DNA of 64,000 nt, taken from the NCBI RefSeq assembly GCF_902506345.1, contig NZ_LR733413.1, positions 1,035,456 to 1,099,455 on the forward strand. Direction: 5' to 3'. The notes under the pieces were generated by a model. That model made no database searches, was not told where the DNA came from, and worked only from the letters and a program-made list of their open reading frames with translations. The stretch's first letter is position 1; the number at the start of each line of letters is the position of its first letter. Of this stretch, positions 52,622 to 62,300 are shown one piece after another. Source of the DNA: Flavobacterium sp. 9R (GTDB taxonomy: Bacteria; Bacteroidota; Bacteroidia; Flavobacteriales; Flavobacteriaceae). Position numbers and translations under genes: made by a program.

Positions 52622-53923
52622 CTAGAAAGTGATGTTTCCTGCTAACTCTTTTAGCGCAATTTCAGATAATTTCGCTTGGTATTGTGCATTGCTATTTCTT
52701 ACTCTTGCATTCACATAATTCAGCTGAGCGGCACGGAACTCAATAGTAGTTATGGTACCAATTTTTAGCTTATCAATTGTAATAGCAAGATTTTGTTTGG
52801 CAATCGCTTCGTTATTTTGCTCCAAATTAATTAATTCTAAATTGGTCAAATAGGTTTGATAAAACGTAGACAATTGCGATTCCAATACTTGAGATTGCTG
52901 CTCGATAGCTAGTTTTGTATTTTCTAATTCAAACTTGGCTATTTTTTCATTTCTATTTTGAGCAAAACCATCAAATATATTTAAGGTTGCAGAAAAACCA
53001 TAATTGAATCCTCTTGCAGAAGATTCTCTAGTAAATCCCAAACTTGATTCGGTATTTTGAAAATTGTAACCTGTATTCAAACTCACTACAGGATATCTAG
53101 CGGCTTTGACTTGTTTGAGTTGCAATTCCGAAACATTTTTGGCAATAATTTGGGTTTGCAATTGCGGATTTTGTTGTTTGGCAAGTTCAATCAATTGTGG
53201 TAATACCAAAGAATTATCCACTTTGATATCATTCAAAACCGTAAATTCTTTCTTGACATCTCTAGCCAGAATTTGATTCAATTTAATTTTGGTATTGGCA
53301 TACAATTCTTTTTGTCGCAATAAGGTTACTTTATCGGTATTTAAATCTACCTGAGCATTTAAAACCTCTAATTTTGAAGCTTTCCCAATTTTGAATCGGT
53401 TTTCAGCCAATTGTAATCGCTGCGATGAAATCAGTAAGGTACTATCAATGGCTATCAATTGCTGTTGTTGTTGCACCAAATCAAAATACGTTGCATTTAC
53501 TTCAGCAATTTTTAGCAAAATCGTTTGCTTTAATCTTGTCTCTCCTAACTTTTGCAATTCCTTCAATTGATCGTATCTTGCAAACATTCTCAGACCATCA
53601 AAAATGGTCCAATCCAAACTCACACCATAATTCAAACTGTTATTTTTGGCATTTTTCAAAGAATTTACCTGACCCGTTTGCAAGGTTTGAGAACTGTTTT
53701 GAACCCTATTATTGTCCACCACGGAACCCGTTATCGTAGGCAACATACCAGCATTTCCCTCAGACATATTGACTTTGTCTATGTTTAGGTTATTACTCGC
53801 AATTTTTATTTCGAAGTTATTCTCCAAGGCTATTGCCACCGCGTCTTTTATCGTCAATACTTCTTGAGCATTTCCTAAAACACTACCAAGCAATACCAAA
53901 AAAGCAATTATATTTTTTTTCAT
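52622..53923 (-). CDS. TolC-family outer-membrane efflux protein
   Basis: A 433-residue exported outer-membrane channel protein with signal peptide (1-19). Two repeats of the coiled-coil pattern are seen (LTIKDAVAIALENNFEIKIA and the second repeat around PQLIELAKQQNPQLQTQIIA), each with a four-strand barrel insertion. The family forms the exit duct of tripartite pumps. It is the third gene after the adaptor (57348-58406) and the pump (54110-57205), 186 bp after the pump gene with a stem-loop repeat between them. Confidence 0.93.
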   Translation of the reverse strand: MKKNIIAFLVLLGSVLGNAQEVLTIKDAVAIALENNFEIKIASNNLNIDKVNMSEGNAGMLPTITGSVVDNNRVQNSSQTLQTGQVNSLKNAKNNSLNYGVSLDWTIFDGLRMFARYDQLKELQKLGETRLKQTILLKIAEVNATYFDLVQQQQQLIAIDSTLLISSQRLQLAENRFKIGKASKLEVLNAQVDLNTDKVTLLRQKELYANTKIKLNQILARDVKKEFTVLNDIKVDNSLVLPQLIELAKQQNPQLQTQIIAKNVSELQLKQVKAARYPVVSLNTGYNFQNTESSLGFTRESSARGFNYGFSATLNIFDGFAQNRNEKIAKFELENTKLAIEQQSQVLESQLSTFYQTYLTNLELINLEQNNEAIAKQNLAITIDKLKIGTITTIEFRAAQLNYVNARVRNSNAQYQAKLSEIALKELAGNITF

Positions 53924-53990
53924 TTCTTATTTTCAACTACCAATTAAATTCTAATTTTCTATTTGAGGAGCACCACATTTGTTATCAAAA

Positions 53991-54074
53991 CACGATTCCT
54001 CCCGCTATCCGCTATATCTTTTTTTATTTTTGAAAAGAAAAATAAAAAAAGGATGCCGCTGCTATCGGGGCTAG
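53991..54074 (-). repeat. Stem-loop interspersed repeat, copy B
   Basis: Read on the minus strand it runs CTAGCCCCGATAGCAGCGGC, ATCC, a 13-bp perfect A/T stem (54019-54031 with 54038-54050, six-base loop), then GATATAGCGGATAGCGGGAG and GAATCGTG. Its conserved flanks AGCCCCG, AGCGGCATCC and GATATAGCG recur in copy C at 62235. It lies between the pump and tolC genes of one operon. Confidence 0.75.
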
Positions 54075-54109
54075 ACTACACGTTTCATTTTCATAAAACG
54101 TAGCCAAAA

Positions 54110-57100
54110 TTATTTCGATTCGGCTTCGTATTCTGCAATATGGTCAAATTCAGGATAATGTTTTCTGGCTTTAGACCACATCAAATACAACGCTGGAATT
54201 ACAAATAAAGTCAACACCAATGAAAAAATGGTTCCTCCAACAATCACGACTCCCATACCAATTCTACTAGTCGAAGCTGCTCCAAGTGACAAAGCAATTG
54301 GCAACGCTCCTAACGAAATCGCCAAACTCGTCATCAAAATAGGACGCAAACGCGCTTCAGAAGCTTCCATAATCGCTTCAAATTTTGGTTTGCCTTGTTC
54401 TCGTAATTGATTCGCAAATTCTACAATCAAAATACCATTTTTGGTCACCAACCCAATCAACATTACGGTTCCAATCTGACTGAAAATATTCCAAGTTTGA
54501 TTAAACAACCACAACGAAAACAAAGCTCCAGCAACCGCCATCGGAACAGTCAAAATGATAATAAACGGGTCAATAAAACTTTCAAATTGTGCTGCTAAAA
54601 TCAAAAATATCAAGATTAAAGCCAATCCAAAAGCAAAGGAAGTATTTGAACTACTTTCTACAAAATCTCGAGATTCTCCACCTAAATCAGTAGTAAACGT
54701 ATCGTCCAAAACTTTGGCTTTGATTCTATTCATCGCTTCAATTCCTTCGCCCAAACTTTTGCCTGGCGCTAATCCCGCCGAAACAGTGGCCGACATATAA
54801 CGGTTGTTGTGATACAATTGCGGTGGATTACTTTGTTCTTGAATGGTCACCACATTGTCCATCTGAATCAATTCTCCTTTGTTGTTTTTGACAAACATAG
54901 AAGCAATATCAAGTGGTTTGGTACGGTCTTCTTGGTTGAACTGACCAATGACTTGGTATTGTTTTCCGTTTTGCATAAAATAACCAAAACGTTGTCCGCT
55001 CAACGAAAGTTGCAAGGTTTGTGCAATATCCAAAACCGAAATTCCTAAGCTTTCTGCTTTTTCTCTGTCGATGGTAACGGTGACTTCAGGTTTGTTGAAT
55101 TTCAGGTTCACATCCGTAATCGCAAAAGTGGAATCTTTAGCGGCTTCTTCCATAAACAATGGAATTTTCTCTTCTAATTTTTTAAAGTTTGGCGCCTGAA
55201 TAATGTATTGAATAGGCAATCCTCCACGACGGTTCACGGCAATTGTTGGTTGCTCAATAACTGCTGTTTTAGCTTCAGGAAATTGTTTGGTGATTTTGGT
55301 TAATTGTTCTGCAATTTCCTTTTGAGAACGCTTTCTTTCTTCTGGTGCTTTCAAGGCAATACGAACACGTCCGCTGTTTACCGTAGAGGCTCCAAAACCT
55401 GGTGATGTTATGATAAGCGAAACATTTTTCTCTGGAATGGAATCGTCTACAATTTTAGAGACTTCCTGCATAAAACGGTCAGTATATTCATAAGAAGCGC
55501 CTTCTGGAGTAGTCATTGACATTACAATGGCACTTCTGTCATCATAAGGAGCTGTTTCTTTTTTCAAAAGCGAAAAGAAAAGGTAAATCAATCCAAAACA
55601 AGCAATCAAAATAGGGAAACTCAACCATTTCTTTTTCATAAAACGGCCTAATGATTCTGCATAGTTACTGTTTAATTTTTCAAAATAAGGTTCGGTCATC
55701 AAATAGAATTTGGATTTCTTTTGAACCCCACCTTTCATTAAATAGGCATTTAGCATTGGAGTCAATGTCAAAGAAACAAAAGCTGAAATTAGTACTGCTG
55801 CACCAATGACCACTCCAAATTCCCTAAACAATCGTCCCACAAAGCCTTCTAAAAATATAACAGGAAGAAATACTGCTGCCAACGTAATCGAAATCGAAAT
55901 TACCGCAAAAAAGATTTCATTCGACCCTTTTATTGCTGCTTCAATAGGCGACATTCCTTCTTCTACCTTTTTGAAAATATTTTCGGTTACTACAATTCCA
56001 TCATCAACTACCAATCCTGTAGCCAAAACAATTGCCAACAACGTCAACACGTTAATCGAAAATCCAAAAAGCCACATAATAAAGAATGTTGCAATTAAGG
56101 AAACGGGAATATCAATTAACGGACGAAAGGCTATAGCCCAATCTCTAAAGAATAAATAGATAATTAAAATTACCAGAATGATAGAAATACCAAGAGTTTC
56201 AGCTACTTCAACTACCGATTTTTTTACGAAAATCGTACTGTCAATCGCAATGTTTAATTTGATATCCTTTGGTAAATCTTTTTGCAAAGAATTGTAAACT
56301 TTATAAAACTCTTTGGAAATATCTAAATAATTGGCTCCTGGCAGTGGAACTATCGCCACACCCAATAACGGAAGCCCTGATTGACTCATTTTGGTCTCTA
56401 AATTTTCAGCACCAAGTTCAGCATTTCCAATATCACTAAAACGGACAATTCTATCGCCCTCACTTCGAATGATGATATTATTGAATTCTTCAGGTTTAGA
56501 AAGATTACCAACTGTTTTTACTGTTAAATCAGTATTGCTTCCTGTTAATTTTCCTGAAGGTAATTCTACGTTTTGTTTATTAAGAGCGGTACGAACTTCT
56601 GCAACAGTACACCCATAAGCTGCTAATTTTACTGGGTCAATCCACAAACGCATAGCGTATCTTTTTTGTCCCCAAATCTGTACACCACTTACACCAGGAA
56701 TGGTTTCTAGACGTTGCGCAATTACATTTTCAGCAAAATCACTTAATTCTAATGCATTTCTCGTGTCACTTTGAACCGTCATAGAAATAATAGATTCCCC
56801 ATTGGCATCAGCTTTCGAAACAACTGGAGGAGCATCAATATCTTGTGGTAGGCTACGAACAGCTTGTGATACTTTATCGCGTACATCATTGGCAGCTTCC
56901 TCTAAATTTTTGCTCAGATCAAACTCAATAGTAATGTTACTACTTCCTTGAATACTCGAAGAAGTAACATTTCGAATACCATCTATAGAGTTTATGGCTT
57001 TTTCTAAAGGTTCAGTAATTTGAGATTCGATAATATCTGAATTCGCTCCAGTATAATTCGTTCTCACTGAAACTTGAGCAGGGTCGATAGAAGGGAATTC

Positions 57101-57205
57101 TCGAACTCCCAAAAAACTGTAGCCAATGACTCCAAACAAAATGATAGTTAGATTCAAAACTATCGTTAGAACGGGTCTTTTTATGCTTATGGTGGATAAA
57201 CTCAT
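54110..57205 (-). CDS. RND efflux pump (HAE-1/AcrB-like)
   Basis: A 1031-residue, 12-helix proton-driven transporter. It opens with SLSTISIKRPVLTIVLNLTI and REFPSIDPAQVSVRTNYTGA, and the TM4 proton site is LATGLVVDDGIVVTENIF with the paired Asp. The two periplasmic porter domains lie between TM1-TM2 and TM7-TM8; the C-terminus shows GLVTKNGILIVEFANQLREQ. It should export hydrophobic compounds or drugs in a complex with the adaptor and TolC gene of this operon. Substrates cannot be told. Length is standard. Confidence 0.96.
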   Translation of the reverse strand: MSLSTISIKRPVLTIVLNLTIILFGVIGYSFLGVREFPSIDPAQVSVRTNYTGANSDIIESQITEPLEKAINSIDGIRNVTSSSIQGSSNITIEFDLSKNLEEAANDVRDKVSQAVRSLPQDIDAPPVVSKADANGESIISMTVQSDTRNALELSDFAENVIAQRLETIPGVSGVQIWGQKRYAMRLWIDPVKLAAYGCTVAEVRTALNKQNVELPSGKLTGSNTDLTVKTVGNLSKPEEFNNIIIRSEGDRIVRFSDIGNAELGAENLETKMSQSGLPLLGVAIVPLPGANYLDISKEFYKVYNSLQKDLPKDIKLNIAIDSTIFVKKSVVEVAETLGISIILVILIIYLFFRDWAIAFRPLIDIPVSLIATFFIMWLFGFSINVLTLLAIVLATGLVVDDGIVVTENIFKKVEEGMSPIEAAIKGSNEIFFAVISISITLAAVFLPVIFLEGFVGRLFREFGVVIGAAVLISAFVSLTLTPMLNAYLMKGGVQKKSKFYLMTEPYFEKLNSNYAESLGRFMKKKWLSFPILIACFGLIYLFFSLLKKETAPYDDRSAIVMSMTTPEGASYEYTDRFMQEVSKIVDDSIPEKNVSLIITSPGFGASTVNSGRVRIALKAPEERKRSQKEIAEQLTKITKQFPEAKTAVIEQPTIAVNRRGGLPIQYIIQAPNFKKLEEKIPLFMEEAAKDSTFAITDVNLKFNKPEVTVTIDREKAESLGISVLDIAQTLQLSLSGQRFGYFMQNGKQYQVIGQFNQEDRTKPLDIASMFVKNNKGELIQMDNVVTIQEQSNPPQLYHNNRYMSATVSAGLAPGKSLGEGIEAMNRIKAKVLDDTFTTDLGGESRDFVESSSNTSFAFGLALILIFLILAAQFESFIDPFIIILTVPMAVAGALFSLWLFNQTWNIFSQIGTVMLIGLVTKNGILIVEFANQLREQGKPKFEAIMEASEARLRPILMTSLAISLGALPIALSLGAASTSRIGMGVVIVGGTIFSLVLTLFVIPALYLMWSKARKHYPEFDHIAEYEAESK

Positions 57206-57226
57206 TTGTTTTATTTTTTCTTTTAA

Positions 57227-57343
57227 AGTCCTTAGTGGTTAGTTCTTCAGTCCTTAGTCTTTAGTCTTTAGTCTTTTGTTCTTGGTTTTTAATCTTCAGT
57301 TGTTTATGACTAATCACTAATGACTAGCTACTAATTACTAAAA
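57227..57343. repeat. Degenerate TTAGTC/TCACTAAT microrepeat
   Basis: The gap between adaptor and pump genes holds repeated imperfect units: TTAGTCTTTAGTC and TCTTTAGTC, then ACTAATCACTAATGACTAGC. It resembles the units at 6264-6300 and 60833-60865. No structure or frame. Confidence 0.45.
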
Positions 57344-57347
57344 AACA

Positions 57348-58406
57348 CTACTTTATTTTAACTTTTACAGGTGTTTCATCTTTCAACGCCATTACGCCTG
57401 TGGTAAGTAATGTATCTCCAGCTTTTAATCCTGAAAGAATCAAGATCGAAGCATCTGTTCTGGTAGAAGCATCTACTTTTACTTCTTTTGCCATTCCGTT
57501 TTCAGAAATGAATACTTTTTTACCATTTTGAATCGGAACTATCGCTTCAGTTGGAACAACAATCGCATCTTTAATAACATCTAAAGGCAATTCAACATTA
57601 GCAAAAGTCCCAGGGAAAAGCTTTCCTTCTTTGTTGTCGGCAATAGCTCTAACTTGTAAAGTTCGGGTTGCAGTGGCCACTTCAGGTTCGATAGCATAAA
57701 CAACACCGTGGTATTTTTCAGTGGTACCAGAAACAGAAAAAGTGATGTTGGTATTTAACTTAATTTGAGAAGCATATTTTTCTGGAACTGAAAAGGTAAT
57801 TTTTAATTTCCCGATATTAACCAAATTCGCAACTAGAGTAGTAGGTGTAATGTAGGTTCCTGGAGAGATAGAACGCAATCCTATTTTTCCAGAAAAAGGA
57901 GCTCTTACGGATGTTTTTGCAATTTGAGCTCTAATTAATTGCACTTGTGCTTGCGTCGATTTGTGCTCGGCTCTTGCGACATCATATTCTTCTTGGCTGA
58001 TGGCTTCTTTTTGCAAAAGTAATTTAGCTCTTCTCGAATTTTCTGCGGCTAAACCTTCTTTGGTTGTCGCTTGTATGAGTTGGGCTTTTAATTCTAGATC
58101 GTTTACTTTAAATAATACTTGACCTTTATTTACAAAACTTCCTTCTTGAAACGAAATGGCTTCTACAATTCCCGAAACTTCACTTCGAATTTCGACTTGT
58201 TCATTTGCTTCTATTGAACCTGATAGGGATAAGTTGTTCTCAAAAACTTGTGTTTTGATTACAATTCCACTTACGTTCATCGGTTTGTCTTTTCCTCCTT
58301 TGTCTTTTGAATCGCCTCCTTTTTTAGAATTCGAAACTACTCTGTAGGCTATAAAACCTCCAATGATAAGAACTAAAAGCGTGTAAACAAGGTTTTTTAT
58401 TTTCAT
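57348..58406 (-). CDS. RND efflux periplasmic adaptor (membrane fusion protein)
   Basis: A 352-residue adaptor with an N-terminal membrane anchor (residues 6-23). Domains follow the AcrA order: a lipoyl-like half (GSIEANEQVEIRSEVSGIVEAI and EGSFVNKGQVLFKVND), a helical hairpin, the other lipoyl half (VRAPFSGKIGLRSISPGTYI) and a barrel/proximal region (TNITFSVSGTTEKYHGVVYAIEP in parts). It links the pump to TolC. A 142-bp gap with degenerate repeats separates it from the pump gene, still in one strand-consistent transcript. Confidence 0.94.
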   Translation of the reverse strand: MKIKNLVYTLLVLIIGGFIAYRVVSNSKKGGDSKDKGGKDKPMNVSGIVIKTQVFENNLSLSGSIEANEQVEIRSEVSGIVEAISFQEGSFVNKGQVLFKVNDLELKAQLIQATTKEGLAAENSRRAKLLLQKEAISQEEYDVARAEHKSTQAQVQLIRAQIAKTSVRAPFSGKIGLRSISPGTYITPTTLVANLVNIGKLKITFSVPEKYASQIKLNTNITFSVSGTTEKYHGVVYAIEPEVATATRTLQVRAIADNKEGKLFPGTFANVELPLDVIKDAIVVPTEAIVPIQNGKKVFISENGMAKEVKVDASTRTDASILILSGLKAGDTLLTTGVMALKDETPVKVKIK

Positions 58407-58710
58407 AAGGTCATTTATTTTTTTGGTAATTCTTTGGGTGTGGAAAGCAGTTTGTTTTTAACCTTCTAAAGTAAGATAAATTGAATTTTAAACTTGCTTT
58501 TTTATTAATTGATTAGATGAGACATCAGAAATAACCAATGGTTTAATTGGTTTGAAAAAAAAAGTTCAAAAACAAAAGTAAAGCATTTGTAAGAAAGCGA
58601 TAATAAGAAAAAATAATTTAACATTTGTACATACAAATTAATAAAACAACTCGGAATCGTTTCGTTTTAAATCATAAATTCTTAAAAACAAAGAGAATTT
58701 AATAATAGAT
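58407..58710. other. 304-bp gene-free stretch between adaptor gene and recG
   Basis: AT-rich region holding the upstream region of the efflux operon. A TACTTTTG element (58573-58580, minus) is the best -7 candidate, with no matching -33. I see nothing else. Confidence 0.35.
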
Positions 58711-60819
58711 TTAACTAATATAGTTCCAAATATTTTTTTTCTTAGTGAGTTCCATAAAAACCATTCTAAGGATAGTGTTTTCTGGTTTTTGCATAGAAGG
58801 GTCGTCATTCAATACTTTGAAAGCGTAATTTCTAGCCAAAAGCAATATGTCTTTGTCTTTGACCAAATCTGCAATTTGAAGGTTTAAAACCCCACTTTGT
58901 TGGGTTCCCATTATATCTCCTGGTCCGCGTAATTTCAAATCTACTTCTGCGATTTCAAAACCATCATTGGTATTGACCATAGTTTCCATTCTGATTTTAC
59001 TATCGCTAGTCAGTTTGTAAGAAGTCATCAAGATGCAATAACTTTGATCTGCACCACGACCCACACGACCACGTAATTGGTGGAGTTGAGACAGTCCAAA
59101 GCGTTCGGCACTCTCGATAATCATTACGCTGGCATTCGGTACATTTACACCTACCTCGATTACAGTAGTGGCTACCATAATATTTGTTTTTCCTTCGGCA
59201 AAGCGCTTCATTTCAGCATCTTTTTCTGCAGGTTTCATTTTACCGTGCAAAATCGAAATGGAATAGTCGGGTAGGGGGAAATCTCTCGAAATACTCTCGT
59301 AACCATCCATCAAATCTTTAAAATCCATTTTTTCGGATTCTTGAATTAAAGGATACACAATATAAATTTGTCGTCCCAAAGCGATTTCATCACGTATAAA
59401 TTTCCAAACTTTCAATCGATTGGAGTCAAAACGGTGTACAGTTTGAATGGGTTTTCGACCAGGAGGCAATTCATCAATAACCGAAACATCCAAATCGCCA
59501 TACAAACTCATCGCCAAAGTTCTAGGAATAGGTGTAGCCGTCATCACCAAAACGTGTGGTGGAATGGAGTTCTTTTTCCACAACTTTGAGCGTTGTTCTA
59601 CTCCAAAACGATGTTGTTCATCAATTACGGCTAAGCCTAAATTCTGAAACTGCACTTTGTCTTCCAACAGCGCGTGAGTACCGATTAAGATTTGTAAACT
59701 TCCATTTTCGAGTTCTTCGTGAATGATTTTACGTGCTGCAGTTTTGGTTGAACCTGTTAGGATTTTGATATTAATATTTAAGGTATTGGCAAATTCTGAA
59801 AGTCCAATGAAATGTTGATTGGCCAAAATCTCCGTGGGCGCCATCAAGCAAGCCTGAAAACCATTGTCTAAAGCCAAAAGCATACTCATAAAAGCCACAA
59901 TTGTTTTGCCAGAACCCACATCTCCTTGAAGAAGACGATTCATTTGGGCATTGCTTCCCATATCGGTTCGGATTTCCTTGATTACTCTTTTTTGCGCATT
60001 TGTCAAATCGAATGGCAGGTGATTTTGATAAAAATCGTTGAACAATTCTCCTACTTTTGAAAAGGGATGACCTTTGATTTTGTGTTTGCGAATCAAATTT
60101 TTGGTTATTAATTGCAACTGAATGTAGAATAACTCTTCAAACTTCAGACGGAATTGCGCTTTGGCTAAGGCTTCGCTACTTTTGGGAAAGTGGATATTGA
60201 ATAACGCAGCATTCTTTGGAATCAATTTCAACTCTTCAAGCAAATATTTCGGTAAAGTCTCGGTAAACAAAGCCTGTGTTTCCAAAAACAATTGCTGCAT
60301 CATTTTGTTGATGACTCTGTTGCTAATTCCTCTGTTGGTCAAAGTTTCAGTAGACGGATACACGGGTTGCATAGCCGAACGCAAGCTTTGTTGGTGCTCA
60401 GCGAGTAACTCAATTTCTGGATGCGCTATACTGAACTGACTGCCGTATTGGGTACATTTCCCAAAAACAACACACATTTCATTGAGTTTTAAGCTCTCCT
60501 TAATCCATTTGTGTCCTTGGAACCAATTCAAATCCATTTGTCCTGTCTCGTCAACGAAAGTAGCCACCAAACGTTTTTGATTTTTACCAAACTCCACCGT
60601 TTTGATATGGATGATTTTACCAACAATCTGTACCTCGGCTGTGGTGCCTTGCAATTCATTGATTTTGTAATAACGGGTACGGTCAATGTAGCGATTGGGG
60701 TAAAAATTGACCAAATCTCCAAATTTGTGAATACCCAATTCTTTGCGAAGTAATGTCCCGCGAGTGGGGCCAACGCCTTTTAAGTATTCGATGGGAGTTT
60801 CTAGGAGGTTATTGGACAT
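58711..60819 (-). CDS. recG: ATP-dependent DNA helicase RecG
   Basis: A 702-residue helicase that remodels stalled forks and branched DNA. The N-terminal wedge domain begins TPIEYLKGVGPTRGTLLRKELG; an OB-fold follows. The helicase core has motif I GDVGSGKTIVAFMS, motif II DEQHRFG, motif III VMTATPIPRTLAM and motif VI QLRGRVGRGADQSY. Length matches the family. It is the first gene of its own minus-strand unit; a gap with repeats lies upstream. Confidence 0.97.
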   Translation of the reverse strand: MSNNLLETPIEYLKGVGPTRGTLLRKELGIHKFGDLVNFYPNRYIDRTRYYKINELQGTTAEVQIVGKIIHIKTVEFGKNQKRLVATFVDETGQMDLNWFQGHKWIKESLKLNEMCVVFGKCTQYGSQFSIAHPEIELLAEHQQSLRSAMQPVYPSTETLTNRGISNRVINKMMQQLFLETQALFTETLPKYLLEELKLIPKNAALFNIHFPKSSEALAKAQFRLKFEELFYIQLQLITKNLIRKHKIKGHPFSKVGELFNDFYQNHLPFDLTNAQKRVIKEIRTDMGSNAQMNRLLQGDVGSGKTIVAFMSMLLALDNGFQACLMAPTEILANQHFIGLSEFANTLNINIKILTGSTKTAARKIIHEELENGSLQILIGTHALLEDKVQFQNLGLAVIDEQHRFGVEQRSKLWKKNSIPPHVLVMTATPIPRTLAMSLYGDLDVSVIDELPPGRKPIQTVHRFDSNRLKVWKFIRDEIALGRQIYIVYPLIQESEKMDFKDLMDGYESISRDFPLPDYSISILHGKMKPAEKDAEMKRFAEGKTNIMVATTVIEVGVNVPNASVMIIESAERFGLSQLHQLRGRVGRGADQSYCILMTSYKLTSDSKIRMETMVNTNDGFEIAEVDLKLRGPGDIMGTQQSGVLNLQIADLVKDKDILLLARNYAFKVLNDDPSMQKPENTILRMVFMELTKKKNIWNYIS

Positions 60820-60832
60820 TTTTGAATTATCG

Positions 60833-60865
60833 GTTATCAGTTATGAGTTGTCAGTTATGAGTTAC
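60833..60865. repeat. Degenerate TCAGTTATGAGTT microrepeat
   Basis: GTTATCAGTTATGAGTT then GTCAGTTATGAGTTAC in direct succession just upstream of recG; the same kind of unit appears at 6264-6300. Confidence 0.55.
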
Positions 60866-60979
60866 TTTCAATTTTTTTTTCGCAAAGCGAAGATACTAGA
60901 TTGTTTCTAGATTTGGAAATGGGTTTGTTTAGGAAATTCCTTCAATTCACAATATCTTTGGAAACTAAATACTAGAAAT

Positions 60980-61426
60980 ATGGTTATTGATAAAATAGAG
61001 AATTACCGATTATACAGCCAATTGACTCAACGTTTGGCCAAAGGTTTTGAGTTTATAACTACCACCGATTTAAAGGCTATTGCCTCAGGAAAGCACGAAA
61101 TTGATTCGGATAAAATATTTGCGATTGTACAAGAATATGATACGAAATACGAATCCGAATGTGTGCTAGAAGGGCATCACAAATACATTGATATTCAATA
61201 CGTCATCAGTGGAGTAGAGTTGATGGGTTTTGCGCCTTTGACCAACCAGAAAATGGTGGAAGAAGACTTAGAAAAGGATTATACATTTTATGAAGGTGAC
61301 ACTTCGTTATTACGAGTGGAAGAAGGTATGTTTACCTTGTTTTTCCCCGAAGATTTGCACCGTCCTTGTGTAAAAGCTGGTGTGGTTTCGAAGGTGAAGA
61401 AAGTAGTGGTGAAGGTTAAAATTTAA
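60980..61426 (+). CDS. YhcH/YjgK/YiaL-family protein
   Basis: A 148-residue cupin-like cytoplasmic protein. Family signatures are GKHEIDSDKIFAIVQEYDTK, CVLEGHHKYIDIQYVISGVELMGF (in parts LEGHHKYIDIQYVISG) and MFTLFFPEDLHRPC with metal-type His. Members often help in sialic acid or other sugar metabolism, but none of those genes are here. A TATCTTTG element (60953-60960) lies 19 bp before the ATG. It starts a plus-strand pair with the next gene, 11 bp away. Confidence 0.9.
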   Translation: MVIDKIENYRLYSQLTQRLAKGFEFITTTDLKAIASGKHEIDSDKIFAIVQEYDTKYESECVLEGHHKYIDIQYVISGVELMGFAPLTNQKMVEEDLEKDYTFYEGDTSLLRVEEGMFTLFFPEDLHRPCVKAGVVSKVKKVVVKVKI

Positions 61427-61437
61427 TTCAAAAAAGA

Positions 61438-61983
61438 ATGACAACACACTTAGCGCTCCTCCGTGGCATCAATGTTTCAGGGCATAATATGATTAAAATG
61501 GAGGTTTTGAAAACGACTCTTGAAGCCGTTGGTTTTAAGAACGTGCAAACTTACATTCAGTCTGGAAATGTTTTTGTTGATACAGAAGAAGAAAATCCTG
61601 CAAAAGTTGGTTTTACGATTAAGCAAGAACTATTTAAAGCGCTTGGTCTTGAAGTTCCTGTGGTGGTGATAGGAAAATTGGATTTGGAGGCTTGTTTTGC
61701 CAATAATTCTTTTTTGAAGGAAAAAGAAGTGGATTTAAAAAAATTGTATGTGGCTTTTGTTTCGATGGAATTGAAAAGTGACAGTATCAACGATTTAAAA
61801 ATGAGTCAAGTGAAACCCGACGAAGCACAGATTGATGCTAGTAGAATTTACATTAAATACGCTGTGGGTGCCGGAAAAACGAGATTCGACCAAAAATATA
61901 TTGAAAAAAAATTAAACCTGATTGCTACGATAAGAAACTGGAATACAGTGACTCAGCTTCTTAAGTTGTTCGAAGAAAGATAA
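61438..61983 (+). CDS. DUF1697 protein
   Basis: A 181-residue protein matching DUF1697: the opening LALLRGINVSGHNMIKMEVLKTTLEAVGF (in parts LLRGINVSGHNMIKM and LEAVGFKNVQTYIQSGNVFV) and the C-terminal ATIRNWNTVTQLLKL are typical. The function of the family is unknown. It follows the YhcH-like gene by 11 bp and is ended by the hairpin at 62155-62192. Confidence 0.9.
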   Translation: MTTHLALLRGINVSGHNMIKMEVLKTTLEAVGFKNVQTYIQSGNVFVDTEEENPAKVGFTIKQELFKALGLEVPVVVIGKLDLEACFANNSFLKEKEVDLKKLYVAFVSMELKSDSINDLKMSQVKPDEAQIDASRIYIKYAVGAGKTRFDQKYIEKKLNLIATIRNWNTVTQLLKLFEER

Positions 61984-62154
61984 AATCTAAAAAAAAATAA
62001 AATAATTGACGCAACCTTTTTCGATTATGACAATCTAAGCTAAGAGATGCAGTTTGTAGTAGGATACAATTGTTACCACAATGACTACTTTGGGCTACAG
62101 CTTAAATTGTTTATAATTTGATTTTTTGGTTAATTTCAATTATGACGGCACCTT

Positions 62155-62192
62155 AAAGAGAACTCTAGAGCTTTTGCTTTATTGTTCTCTTT
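62155..62192 (+). terminator. Terminator after DUF1697 gene
   Basis: AAAGAGAAC (62155-62163) pairs with GTTCTCTTT (62184-62192) followed by T-run. Confidence 0.75.
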
Positions 62193-62234
62193 TTTTTAAG
62201 ACTATTTACCCAAAAAGTACGGATGTAACCTTTT

Positions 62235-62300
62235 AGCCCCGGGAGTAGCGGCATCCTTTGCTTTTTTTCTTTAGAAAAGCAAAGATATAGCGAATCACGG
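62235..62300 (+). repeat. Stem-loop interspersed repeat, copy C
   Basis: TAGCCCCGGGAGTAGCGGC and ATCC, then a 10-bp perfect stem (CTTTGCTTTT 62256-62265 with AAAAGCAAAG 62275-62284), then GATATAGCGAATCACGGGAC. The flanks match copy B on the opposite strand. A second arm pair TTTTAGCC/GGCTAAAA encloses the element at its outer ends (62231 and 62311). Confidence 0.7.

Noticed and set aside
57227..57343. CRISPR array
   Set aside because: The units are only 7-13 bases, imperfect and without spacers of constant length; no cas genes are near.
52622..58406. Reading the efflux cluster as a new export system
   Set aside because: Adaptor, pump and TolC are all standard RND components in the standard order.
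62047..62121. 24-codon frame in the gap after the DUF1697 gene
   Set aside because: Too short, no family resemblance and no promoter or ribosome signal.
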